A DNA stretch of 64,000 nucleotides from Pomacea canaliculata (GCF_003073045.1 NC_037599.1:17896055-17960054), one strand, 5' to 3'; counted from the first letter of the stretch, positions 49,500 through 61,237 are shown. Translations and numbers: made by a program. The notes: generated by a model from the letters alone, not told the origin.

Positions 49500-49534
49500 G
49501 TCACGTGATCAAGTAAGCACCTCAACAACCAATA
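49500..49534 (-). promoter_or_regulatory. Core promoter of gene D: CCAAT and GTCACGTGA E-box
   Basis: GTCACGTGAT on plus (49500-49509; ATCACGTGAC on the gene strand) lies about 75 bp upstream of the ATG at 49427, with a CCAAT (plus) at 49529-49533. No clear TATA box is present. Confidence 0.6.
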
Positions 49535-52500
49535 AGAAAGACTTTCTACTATAGACTTCACTCTGTTGATTCTGACGTCAAACCCTCGTTAACCCTGTTA
49601 CTCGTTTTTCTTTGTACTGCAGCGGTATCGTTCTCAGAATTTGCACAAAGAGCCTACAGAGCTCAGAAGGCTACAGGCTCAAACCTCTCATGCTCTGTAC
49701 AGGATGCTTCCTTGAAACTGATATTTGAATCAAACTCACCAGAGTCAAAACTGGATGTTTAAAGATTTAAGTTTTATGATGAACAGCAATTGTTTGAAAT
49801 ATATGTGTGTTTGGTGACCTTAAGTGGAGGCAAGTATATTATAAGGGACGCACACACATACACGCACGCACACGTCATCTCAACAACCTAAGAGCCTCTA
49901 GCAAAAGAAAGGAATGCTGGAAAGGCCGCAGTGTTATTTTTTAAAAAAAATTTCTGCTTGAAGAAATGTGAAAGAGCTTCGCAATGTAGGAGCAAGAGGT
50001 TTATTTCGTAACCTACTTTACATCTTAAGTTCTCCCCAACGTCTACCTACATGCCCCTAACCTTTCAAGAACAGATCATATCGCTTTATATTCGCATTTG
50101 AATGTCCCAGGGACTGAATTTGCTTTCATGCGTTAAAATAATATTTAAAAATAACTTCCAGTCATGGAAAAGTTTCTGGCGGACCTTTTGCTTGAATGTG
50201 AATTGCTGATTTTGAGTGTTTGTATGTGGGTGTCTGTGTGTACGCGTGCGTGCGTTCGTGTGTTTAGGAATATGCCATACCTGCCTGTGCACACAGTCTA
50301 GTGTGCATGAAAGTGCATTTGCATTGTATTTTTCACCTGCAAGCGCATGCGTGTCTGCAGTTTCCCAGAATTGTGCGCACATGTATTACTGTGTAATCAT
50401 ATACTGTATTAAGTTTCTCGTGGTGTCTGTACAACAACTGCGACTCCTATCCTCGCCCCCTACATTGTATGTGACTGCGGTTTAAAATAACAGGGGTCAG
50501 CCCCGTAATTCCTGTCACTTTGTTCAGGATTTGATTCTCCATAGCTAACGTCTCCTATTTCAACCTACACAGCTCTTGAACTGCCCTCCAAACTTGAAGA
50601 TATGTCAATGAACGACGGCAAGTAGACAAAATGACTCGTTTCATAAGTCCGTCAATCTTGTGCAGCTCAGACTGTGAATGTACGTGATAAGCAAAGACCA
50701 ATCCCTCCCCACCGCAAACACTCTTTGTGTGCTTCTTTACTCTGTATAATAACACTTCGTGGACTCAAAACAGACACACCCTCGTCACAGTTGGTGACAG
50801 TCTTGGTGTTGCAATTCCTATGTCACAGTGCAGACCAGAGTCACCAAGGACGTGGGAACTTCCAAGGACCACAAACTGATGTTTGTAAATTGAGTCAAGT
50901 GAACATGCAAATAATCTACGTCTGTCAGTGTTCAGTTCCACATTCCTTTTTGCCTGCATGTTTGAGTCTATGTTTTAGTCTATGTGGTGTTGCTGTCAGG
51001 CTGCTTGTCTGAGCTTGTGTATGTGTGTGATTGTGTTTGTGTTTGTGTTTGTGTCTGTGCATGCAAATGCTCATGTAGGTATATCAAATGTTTTTATGCT
51101 TGGCAGGCTAGCACATAGGCAGAAATCAGAGTCCATCAATCTTGTGCAACTTGGACTGTGAAGCAAAGATAAGCCAAGACCATTTTCTTCCCACCCCAGA
51201 CACATTGTGTGTTGTGTAAACAGACTTCGAGGCCACGAACCAGACGTACCCTTGTCACGGTTGATGGCGGAGAGTCACGGTGTTACGATTCGCGGATAAA
51301 AGGTGTCGGTGTGAAGGTCAAAGTAACCAAGGACGTAAAACTGATTTTTGTAAAAACATTTTGAGAAGGGGACATGACCTTTAGTTCCACGTCCCTTTTT
51401 GCGGGCAAGTTTCAGTATCTTTCTTTTGGTCTTTGTGGTATGTGTGTGTGTGTGTGTTTTCATATATCTGTGTGTAAGTGCGTACATATGTGTGTCAAAT
51501 GATTCTGTGTGTGTGTGCGCATGTGCTTGTACTCACATATCATAGCGTGTATAAACACACTTGGCAACGTACGTTCTAATCCCGGGACAAATGTATCAAT
51601 TCATGGACAACACTCTACTTTTTCACAGACAGAAAAATTACTACTTAGACTGTCCGAGATAAAGGACACCGGAACAAAATAAGAAAAATATCTAATGACT
51701 CCCTACACTTTTTATCCTAGAAAACTACCCAGCTCAAAGAAGTTCCTATGAGTGTCACGCATCACCGAGTCTCAATCACTGACATAACAATGAGAAAACT
51801 TGAAGACGTGTGGCGAGGCACTCACTCGCAATACACTCCCCATACAACTCTTTTCATAAAAGTTGATGCCCTAATTCCTGTCAGGTGAGTCGATAGGCGT
51901 GCAGGTACGTACCTGTGGGTGCAGGCTGGTGTACACTCTCTGAATGCCATTGCCTCATTTCTACAGAAATGCAATTCACAAAACCTTGCTGGGAGCTTAG
52001 CAAGGATGGTCATCTCTAAACAATCAGCTAAAGTGAGCATTGTCACCAGCTGCAAACAATAACAACCATGATTACACTGCATCCTTATCACCGGCTCTTG
52101 TTTGTGGCCGGCCAGAACTGAACTTTCGTATATATATGATCTGTCATAACTGCAAACTGAAATGTTAGTGTTAGTATAGATATCTGTATATAAATCACTA
52201 AAGTAGGTAAAAGGTAGCATCAAACAGCACACATCTTTCACCAGATTTAGAGATGTCCACGCTCATAAAATCGTAGAAGGCAGCCAAACATGTTCACTTC
52301 ACACAGTTCTATTTCATTGTAAGTTTATTTCTTTATAACCGTCATCAGAACTTCCATGGCCATAGACAAAACAGTATTTGTGCATTTGCAGCAGGATTAA
52401 AGTGTTTAATGATATCTTCCATATAGAATGTCTTAATTTGTAATATTTTTTAAAGTGTTTAGGTCTATCTTCTACAAGTATTTCTTAATTTGTGGAAAAA

Positions 52501-52915
52501 TTTTCTCTTGCGATCCTTTTCGTTTTAGTTGCTCTAATATCATGAGCAGTAATGCACTGTTACTTCTGACAGTCTATATTTTCCTATCACATCGCATCTT
52601 TTGAAAACAGCGACTTTACTGCGACCCTGTCCTGACCATGAACATGTCTAATGTGTTTCTGTCTTTACTTCTTGTTTGAGCGGTTATTTCTGTATTATTA
52701 TTTTTTCACAAATAATTGCAATTAAGAAAAAATTTAGTAGAAAGAAATCTCCGTTTATACAAACATGCAATTACATGCAGCAATTGATTCCATGTGTTAG
52801 TCCATGACTACTGTCTGCTGTTTGTAGCTATGGAGACAAACAGACCCAGTGTGAACAACCGCCATTTTTTCTGGAACACCTTATGTCGCAGTCCTGCAAT
52901 CGGCGAGTCAAAGGG
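49535..52915. other. Gene D to gene E intergenic region
   Basis: No intact gene is supported. The part 49950-51540 repeats flank blocks seen upstream of A, B and C. The part 51545-51900 matches 36440-36800. At 51930-52080 on minus there is a weak resemblance to CTLD exon 2 (CLQLV and an AGAGAGTG end), possibly a relic. The part 52206-52760 is a repeat also present at the right window edge. Confidence 0.5.
52206..52765. repeat. Dispersed repeat, copy 1
   Basis: About 550 bp, closely similar in the same orientation to 63486-64000. Both share AAAAGGTAGCATCAA, TTTATTTCTTTATAACC, the phrase TTCCATGGCCA and the end CAAATAATTGCAATTAAGAA. The part with CTGTCCTGACCAT resembles the LINE 3' region at 42030-42060, so it may be a LINE-derived 3' segment. 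Confidence 0.7.
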
Positions 52916-55900
52916 TCAAAGTGCAGATCCTTCCTCTGCTGACTCTGACCCTGTGGTGAGTAACGACGCTTGCTGACGTTGCTGCTCGATGACGTTGCGA
53001 CGATGGCGACCATCAGCACGTTTCTTGGCGACAAGGACGTACACCAAGGCGGAGGACACAACGACAACTACGGCAAGCAGAGACCAGCCTGCAGGTCCCA
53101 TAGTCAGGATCGTTCGAGCTTCTTGTTGTCCCGCAGCTTGTTCGTCTGCCAAAATATTTAATATAGTCACGATGATTGATAATTATTGATGATGATGAGG
53201 ATTGATGATGATGAGGATGACGAAATATAGGTCAAGTGCGTGGATACAGCGACGAACTCAAATTTCTAACGGATTTCTGAGGTCAGGGGATGCAGCAAGT
53301 CCTAGAGTCGATACCCATGTTGTGGTTAATTCATAAGATTCTACCACCTACCGCTGAACACAGTGAACAAGCTTGTGTCGCCCTCCAAGAGTGCAGCAAC
53401 CGCCGCGAACAACATTCAGTACTGCGACAGCCTCCAATATGTTACTGTATGAAAATACATATACAGTCTAAAGACACGTGATCCCACCTCTGATGACGTA
53501 GATGAATGTGCTGGCCTTTCGGGGTGGGATGACATCTCTCTTCCGGCGTTTAAATCCCTCGTCGTCGTAACCTTGACGCGACCAGTTGAAATGAGTTGAG
53601 AAGAATTTGTAAGTGGGTCTTGTTTTGGTCTTGCAGCGCTATGGGCGAGAGAAAACCAGAACCTCGCGAAATTTCTTCGTACGCCAAGCAATGAACGCAT
53701 AAATGACTTGACACACGCAAGCATGCATGCAGCATAATGTCATGTATTCTGACAACTTTATAACACAACTTTATATAATAACAATAAAAAATGATCTTGC
53801 AGGAATCGTTCACTATGAACACATTTGATAAATGATGATTGAATAATAATAACGTGTATTAAGATCTTTCTATCTCTCCTCTGATACTCCCACCTTCCAA
53901 ACACACACACACGAGCACACATACACACCGCACGGACTTTCACCCACTCACTAGCCTCACAAGAAATCATGCAGATGTTCTAACAAAAAGAAATTTTTAA
54001 CTTGGACCTCACATCATCACACAAAGGGTCACCGGGAGTGAAGCAGAACTGGAAAGCACAGGTTATCACAATGTAGTCGTAGCCAGGAAAGGTAAATAAC
54101 TGGAAGGGCTCCGACTTCACTGACTCCGTAGCATTCTGCCTCCTCAGGGGTGAGACGATAAAAGTTGAACACCTGGATATACAACACAGTTTTATTTATC
54201 TACTACACAAACAATATTTATTGATGTGTCTAAGCTTAATTTATCTAGTTTTTGTTTATGAAATTTTCCCTTATTTATTTGTCCTGTATTGCATGCTCCT
54301 CTTGTTTCATACAGAAGTCATGTTAACCTTATTTGTGAATATAATTATTTAGTCAGAAGTACTCAAGATGAAGGTGCTTACCCGCGATCATCCGTTAGCT
54401 GCTGTGTGTGCTCGCCGTCCCCGCTGCTTGCTTCACACCTGTACGGCGACACACCTTTGGCCGTCAGACCTGAAACCACAACGGCGATGACTGACAGGTT
54501 ACCTGACATCCGTCAGAATGATTTACTCTCGCAGTCGTCGTCGACATCATCGTCGTCGTCGTAGTCGTTATCGATCAATAACTTGATCAGTTATTCAATC
54601 GATATTGTCTAATAAAGGAATGAATCGATGTCATGTGCCCTCCCATCCCTCCATTGTTCCTTTAAACACGGACAGCCCCACCTGCTGAGACGGACAGCGC
54701 CATCTGTAGTCGAACACCGGCGCCCAATTGAGCTTTTGACAGTGCCTCTCCTGAAAATGGGTCCGAAACTTCTAGAACGACGTCTTCCTGGGAGTCGGCC
54801 GGTTTCTCTAAATGTGGAGCTAAATGTTTCTTCTCTGTTTCGCTGCTTTCTCTGTTGATAAAAGAAGAAAAAAAAAATCAAAGAAAGAAACAAAAGGGGA
54901 AAGAAAAGTAAACTACATGGATCTGAAACTCCGAAACAGAAATCGTGACACTTCAAAAGCAAGAAATATAAACAGCAATAGCAAGTGATGTGGTCATTTG
55001 AGAATGGATTGCTCTCTTTATATTTTTATTTCTTATGAGATTGTTTTTGAGTGGCAGGGGTTCTTGTGCTTGTTTGTTTACCGGAAGATCCCTGGCCTTT
55101 GGGCTCTAGCCATGGATTCGGCCTTGTTGAAATCACACGACATGCGCACTCTGCGGTCAAGGGGAAGGAATACTCCTCTCTTTTCTTCAAGAGAAAGCAG
55201 CCACTCAAAAGAGTTGTTTCCAGTCTGAAACAGCACGGCTTCATATAAACACTTCATAAACCTTTATGACATAAGATCGAAGTGACAGACCTCATTGGCT
55301 TTCGACAGAAAATGTTGCTTTCAAGGCAGTTAGTAATAACTTAATAATTACATATGAATTACAACACTGTCTCCCTGTTCACTTTATGATAACGGATTTG
55401 TAACATTTGATTAGCATTGTAAATAAGAATATTTTATTGTTAGTAAACATTAATATTAAGTTTATTGTCATGTGTATGATTATTGCAATGTTCAATTGAC
55501 GTTTAACCTATGACTAGTGCTGCTCAACATCCACCTGTGTACAGTTCATATCAAATATATGACAAACATTGATACCTTATTACCGGCGCAAGTTGATCCC
55601 ATGATGTCTTCAATGCCATCAGAAAGAGAGATCTTAATGGAGTAGGTGCCATGTGTATCGTGGGGAAAAGTTGTACCGTTGCACCACGGAACTGCGTTCC
55701 CTGACTCGTCCAGCATCTGCACGTTGTCGTACGCCACACCGAAGGGGTTGATCCTGACCAGAAGGTAGCGACCGTCAGAGGCGCTGTTTGCACAGTAGTA
55801 GATGATGTCAGCTTTCCGCTTTCCTGCGCAAGACCAGCAATACACAATGACAGAAAAAGGAACAAACCAGAAATGCATAACAGCCAAGAAAAGCAAGATT

Positions 55901-58900
55901 GGATAGCACGGTAGTCGACAATTTTATGAAGTGGACAGCTCGTCTTGTCCAGATGTTCCTACCTCTTCTGACGTCCACACATCCTTGGTCTTCAGTCAGA
56001 TTCAAGCCTTTCTTAGCGAAACAAACTATAAATTCATACAACTTTGGGTTCTCCTTTGCACGCTGTAATACTCACGTGTACAGCAGTAGGGCCCCATCCA
56101 GCCCTGCTCACAACCATACTTGCACGCTTGTCCCCCTTTGCACTCTTCCCCGTAGCAGTGACACACCTGGTCACAGTTGTCTCCAAACACACCTGCGTCG
56201 CACTCTGTAGACACAGACAGTTGAGGTATTTTCTTTGAGATCAAGGATGTCATCAAACACTAAGATACTCATATAGTCTGTATCATCAAAAGGTATCAGT
56301 GGTGTTCCCAATGTATTTTTCCTTGGTGAACGAAGAAAAATTTGCCTCGTCGCTTCAGTACGCAGCTTTTCTCTTTTCACATCAGTGGTTCAGTGATTAG
56401 CTTCACATCACGAACTTGTAGACATGTGATCACATGGTCATTACTGAACGTAAACTTTCACTGCCATAATATACGATTTATTGTCTATTCAGTAAGAGAA
56501 GAATATTTGAGAGAGCTAACACTCTTATAACAAGAAGCCTGTTGGTCGGTGCAATTCTATGAAGAATCATGAACAGAAACCTGATATTTAGCTGATTGTC
56601 TATTGTTGTCTTATGCCATATGTTAAATACGTGGTGGTTTTTTTTTCAAACTTAGAATTCCCTTTCCTAATGCCTGTGGGCAAAGAATAAGAGATTTCTT
56701 AGAATGAATTGTACAGATTCATTCCCTTTAAGAGTTATCTCCCATGCACTTTGTTTTCTCTCTTCAGTTCCTATTATGTTTTTCATATGCAGTTAATTTT
56801 GAAACTGTTTGCTTGCATTTACAACTCCAGAAAACTGTAGAAAGTTAGTAGTCAGGGTAAGAAATTTTAGGTGAAACTCCTCATATGCTCAGCAATCGCC
56901 ATTACATTAAAGTTTCTAATTTGATAAATATCGTCACGCAGCCAATCACTAAAGTAAACATGATTCCGCATTATGATAATTATGTTGTAGAAGAGACATT
57001 TTGCATTGAATTCATCAATAATCTTTAGTGTGCATTTTACACATGATCGTTTAAAATAGTTCAAAGCACCATGCCAGAAAGGGTTCCCCCTACTCTACTC
57101 CTTCTAGAAGAAATAAAATGCAAAATATAAGGAAACGTATCAATACAAGACCTTTACAGTGTGTATTTACAAACGTATCTATTTATAATATATGAGGTCT
57201 GTTACAATTTAACTCATTGAATATACTCACCTTGTTCACCCTCGCAGATAAATTTTCTTTGATCTGAACATCTGCTGGTGTGCCACTTTTTGTTTTGACT
57301 TAACAAATATCCACACAATGATCCATAATAGTGGTAGTTGCTTGGGTTTCTAAACTGATAGTCGTCTGTGTGGAGGTACTGCTCCAACAAAAAACATAAT
57401 GAATATTATAAGTGATGGACTTAGATATAGGAAAGGCTTAGAATTGCCTCCCGTTGATTACCAGACCACTCTCTTTTACAACACTAAAGAAAGTGATACA
57501 AGGGAAGTAATGTTGAGATAATGGACCTATCCAGAGCGTATGACACCCCGGATCTTCATCTAAGAATAGGTGAATCGGGGTCAAGTCCGGTGTCAGTCTC
57601 GGCTTTCCTTGGCTATTGCGACTAGACCACAAGTTCGTGACTAGACGGACTAGTGTTTGCCCATCTATTGGTTGTACGTATGTACCATCTGTTTGCAGAC
57701 GTAAATGGATTCGAAAGAAAAAGGAAAGGTGCAAATTGTTACATTGTGTATGTCATACCAATAAAGCGAGAAATTGAGGTTTGGCATTCATACTGATTCC
57801 AAAAGGTCCATGGTGGAAAGCATGAATCGGTCTTCCCTGGATAGATCGCAGTCGATTTTTTTCGATTGACTCCTAGAGTGAGACTATTTACAGAACAACT
57901 TCTGGTTTTGCCATTTTTCCTCGAGGCTGGTGTGTGCAAAGCTTCCGGTGTAGTCACATTCATGGGTTAAGCTCGCCGAGACTAACAAGAGACTAAGCGT
58001 TGGTCTCGGCATACAGTCAGCCATCCACCTATACACATCCGTGGTGGAAAACCTTCTTTGGGAGAGTTTGTAAAGATTCGTGACGGCTACGATAGCACAA
58101 AGAGGTAACGACTGAGAGACACTTATCCAGCAAATGAAGGTCCGTGACTGCACTGATCTCAAACCTGGAGTAAATGTAACATACCCCACCTCTACAACAG
58201 CATCTTATTAAACAATGAAGATAATATATATACACACACATACACACCATTTTGGATTGGTTTATTTTGCATTTTCCTTTCTGATACATATGGTATTTAT
58301 ACTAGGTGTTTATCACCCCTATCATGCCGTGATCATTGTTTGCTCGCTATTACTTTCAGCTGTATGTGGCTGTCTGTCTGCCAAGACCAACGCTTAGCTT
58401 CCTGCGAAGTGATCCGCTGTTAGTCTCGGCGAGCCTAAACAAAGAATGTGAACACATCGGAAGCTTTGTAGTCTCATGCCTCGTTTTAGCAGTTAACTGG
58501 AAAAAAATCGTCTGCCAGCAGTCCAGTAATACAAGTTCGTGGTGCATACGTACGGTCAGTGGGATCAATTCATGTGTTCCCACCCAGTTAAAGCGGTTAC
58601 TTGAATTCATTTTAAGACCAATCCATAAGGCGGAATCGGAGTTAGAACTCAGGAATTCTGCAAAATACAATGAAATAAATGTAATAATTAATCTCACTCA
58701 ATCAGTCGATCGATCGATCAATCTCTTTACTGTTGTCTGATTAGTCAAGCTACACATTAACTGACACTTTAATTGCATTAATACACGATATCCAGTCCCA
58801 TGGAAGCTATAACTTGTAGATATATATATAAATACAATCTGTCGCTGTTTGCATGCTCCTGTCGTGTTATTTTTATTTTCCTCGTGAAAAATTCCTGCCG

Positions 58901-60863
58901 TTAATTACGACTCGGGAAAGTAAAGATTCCAATAATATTCATTTTTTGTGAAACTTTTATGGAATAGAGGATTATTGAAAGTGGTTTTTTGTGCATGTCA
59001 TTTTTATTAGTAATATACTCCTGGCATGGCGATCAGTGCATTTTGAGTTATCTTGACAAAGTATTCCAAACATGTTTATTCACGATACTTGCCTGCATGG
59101 CACTGACAACAAGAAACTTTTATTCAGCTTCGTGCATTCTAAGTCGGCTTCACTTCACCGACTCTGGAACTTCGCGTGCGCAAGTCTTTGTTTTACAACC
59201 GGAAATAAACAGAGATGAAAGGTCAGACGATACTACTCCTGGTCGAACTAAAAATAGCTTGAAATTAAGGATAATGGATAAGTGATACCACCAAAGTCAC
59301 TTCAAGTGCTTCTGCGAGGAAAAGAGTGTTGAGGGAACCCATGAAAAAAAAAAAGCTGAAAGGCAAATGTTTTGTAAAGAAAATGAGTTATTTTTTATTT
59401 TGAGTAAATGAATGAATTGCATGTTTTTATGGCTTACAAAACCGACAAATTTTTACACCGATCGGAATACCAATGTTTGAAACACGCACATGACAAAATC
59501 AAGATCTGCAACAAACATTGGTGAGCGATAGATAAGTACACAAATTTAAAAACGATAATGGCACACAACGCATGCTGGGAGTTTTTTTTTAAAGAGAGAG
59601 AAGATTTCTGTTTTCAGAACATTCTATAAATATATATTTATATTTGGTGAATAATTTGTGTACATTACTCTAAATAAGGAATGAATCTATCCTCTGCTGG
59701 TGTAGTATTAATTAGGAAGAGAGTTTCGGCAAGTTTATGCTTCTAACAAAGCTGAGTATCAGTTTTACAGTTTACTGTCTTTACTTACTCTCGACAGCTT
59801 GTTGGCGTTTTGCAGAGCGAATGTGAAGCAGGTGGCCGCCCAGTTTGGAGCAGACGGCGTTGGCGTTGTCAAAGTTAACCTCTAGGTTCATCAGTTGCAA
59901 GCAGGGAGAACCATCGCTGTCGGCGATGAAAGTCCAGTCATCTGGACAGGATCCCCGCCGTGACACTGCCACGTCATCACACACGTGAGCCTCGTTCCCT
60001 GAACATCAGCATTTACATCAGTTCTCCTTTCTGACATAATGCAATCAAACATGCCATCACACGCACACATTGAATACAAAACTGATAACATGTCATGGTT
60101 AGGGTTAGCCACTGGATAGCACAGCACATTTAGAAAATACAACCCTATTCGCTAGAGAAAATATCAAAGAAAAAGCCTTTCCAACAAAGAATCAAAGATT
60201 GCGTGTACTTTACTTCGCTTATGCTTAAAGATTTCTCAACAATAATATTAGTATACAGAGAAGATTACAATCTCTCTCTTCAGAAACCTCAGGAGGACTG
60301 TCTAGGGTGTCATGATAGCGACATGGTAGAACTGAATACCCTTTTCCAAATCCTGTCTGATCCTCTGATTTTATATAGTATTTTATATAGTTGATTCATC
60401 TAATCTCATTGAAAATTGATGAGTAGAATTCGCTCATCACTCTGAGTAATGGCATCCGTCTACAAATATCAGTAAAGTGCCTGTAACGTTTCCGATGAAT
60501 GATGAGATTTATTGCTTTTACCATTGCCTGTTATTCTATTATATTTTATTTTATTTTTGTATTATTCTGTCCTTGCGTATTTTAAATGTATAGAGTGTAC
60601 TGAAATAAGCTTCATCTATCATAAGCTTCTGCAATGCATCTTCTTCTAAATCGCGTCTATTTGATTGCACTCTACACTTATTTTTGTCGAGGTATTCATC
60701 GTAAGTTTTACACAAATCCACATATTGGGATAGATATAGATAGATTACCTGGTATTGTGAAAGTTCTTGTCATGAGGTATGGCCTGGTAGGGTAGAATGC
60801 ACCAGCAGCACAGTCTTTCACAATGACCGACGCAAAGAGGAAAATAAATTTCCTTAACGTCAT
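52916..60863 (-). CDS. Gene E: divergent CTLD-EGF-ZP protein with transmembrane anchor (631 aa)
   Basis: Twelve coding exons: 60749-60863, 59789-59998, 58554-58657, 57231-57378, 56076-56204, 55576-55823, 55082-55224, 54682-54851, 54382-54469, 54013-54172, 53488-53638 and 52916-53145; 1896 nt, all phases as in gene D. Signal peptide MTLRKFIFLFASVIV. CTLD about 39-192 (CDDVAV, LGGHLLHI, LWIGL, FICEG). EGF-like about 193-235 with GVFGDNCDQVCHC and one extra cysteine (CCTR). ZP domain about 236-505 (CAGNK, RMSCDFN, GVSPYRC, FQLFTFPG, CAFQFCF). Furin-type RRKR at 536-539. Unlike the others it ends in a helix (LLAVVVVVSSALVYVLVA, about 578-595) and a basic, Gln/Ser-rich cytoplasmic tail of about 36 residues. 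Sequence identity to D is much lower although exon lengths are nearly the same, so the split is old. Function is unknown. Confidence 0.92.
54520..54563. repeat. (GTC/ATC)n stretch in a gene E intron
   Basis: Imperfect GTC/ATC run; no other feature. Confidence 0.7.
56520..57090 (-). mobile_element. Fragment of the L1/Tx1-like LINE in gene E intron 4
   Basis: The minus strand at 56930-57064 encodes IIDEFNAKCLFYNI and HVYFSDWLRDDIYQIRN, matching the C-terminal part of the LINE ORF2 at 25870-26030. Nucleotide similarity runs from about 56520 to 57090 against 25497-26060. It is a decayed, truncated second copy of the same family in the intron between the EGF exon and the last CTLD exon. Confidence 0.8.
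57880..58030 (-). repeat. Stem-loop repeat, copy 2 (inverted)
   Basis: Read on minus it has CCGAGACCAACGCTTAG, GTTAGTCTCGGCGA, then GAATGTGACTACACCGGAAG. It pairs as an inverted repeat with 58365-58540, about 340 bp apart, in the intron between CTLD exons 3 and 4 of gene E. Confidence 0.65.
58365..58540 (+). repeat. Stem-loop repeat, copy 3
   Basis: Direct-orientation partner of 57880-58030. It has a small insertion inside the loop (CTTCCTGCGAAGTGATCCGC) and continues with GAATGTGAACACATCGGAAG. The repeat ends close to the donor of gene E exon 3. Confidence 0.65.
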
Positions 60864-61230
60864 TTTCCTTCCTGAGAAACGATCGTCTTTGAATCAAGTC
60901 CAAGCAGCATATGCCTCAACAGGATTGTTTGATGTTGAAAATTGAAGCTTGTTCAGCAGCTTGCTCGTACACTTGTAGCCTCGCTTTGGTGAAACACTCT
61001 GCTCACGAAAAGCAGCTACAAATGTTCTCAACTGAACTCTAACCTGATCAGATGTCACTCCCTCCCCTTGTCGAATGTCGGCGATTACTATGCAGTCTGG
61101 GGCTGTGACTTCCGTTGGGGGAGCGCGCTTGTCTTTGTGTAACCCCCTTCCTTCTCTTGACCCCCTAACCCTGACCCCCGGCCCTTGCCGTCACGCGTCC
61201 CCTGCTCGCTATGGGACGCCGAGAGGAATT
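60864..61230. promoter_or_regulatory. Upstream region of gene E
   Basis: No CACGTG E-box, CCAAT pair or clear TATA box like those of genes A-D was found in the first 350 bp. The part 61080-61210 is C-rich on plus. The control of gene E therefore looks different from that of the rest of the array. Start of transcription cannot be placed. Confidence 0.35.
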
Positions 61231-61237
61231 TTCTTTC

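Noticed and set aside
58336..58740. 134-residue frame on plus
   Set aside because: Overlaps CTLD exon 3 of gene E on the opposite strand and a dispersed repeat.
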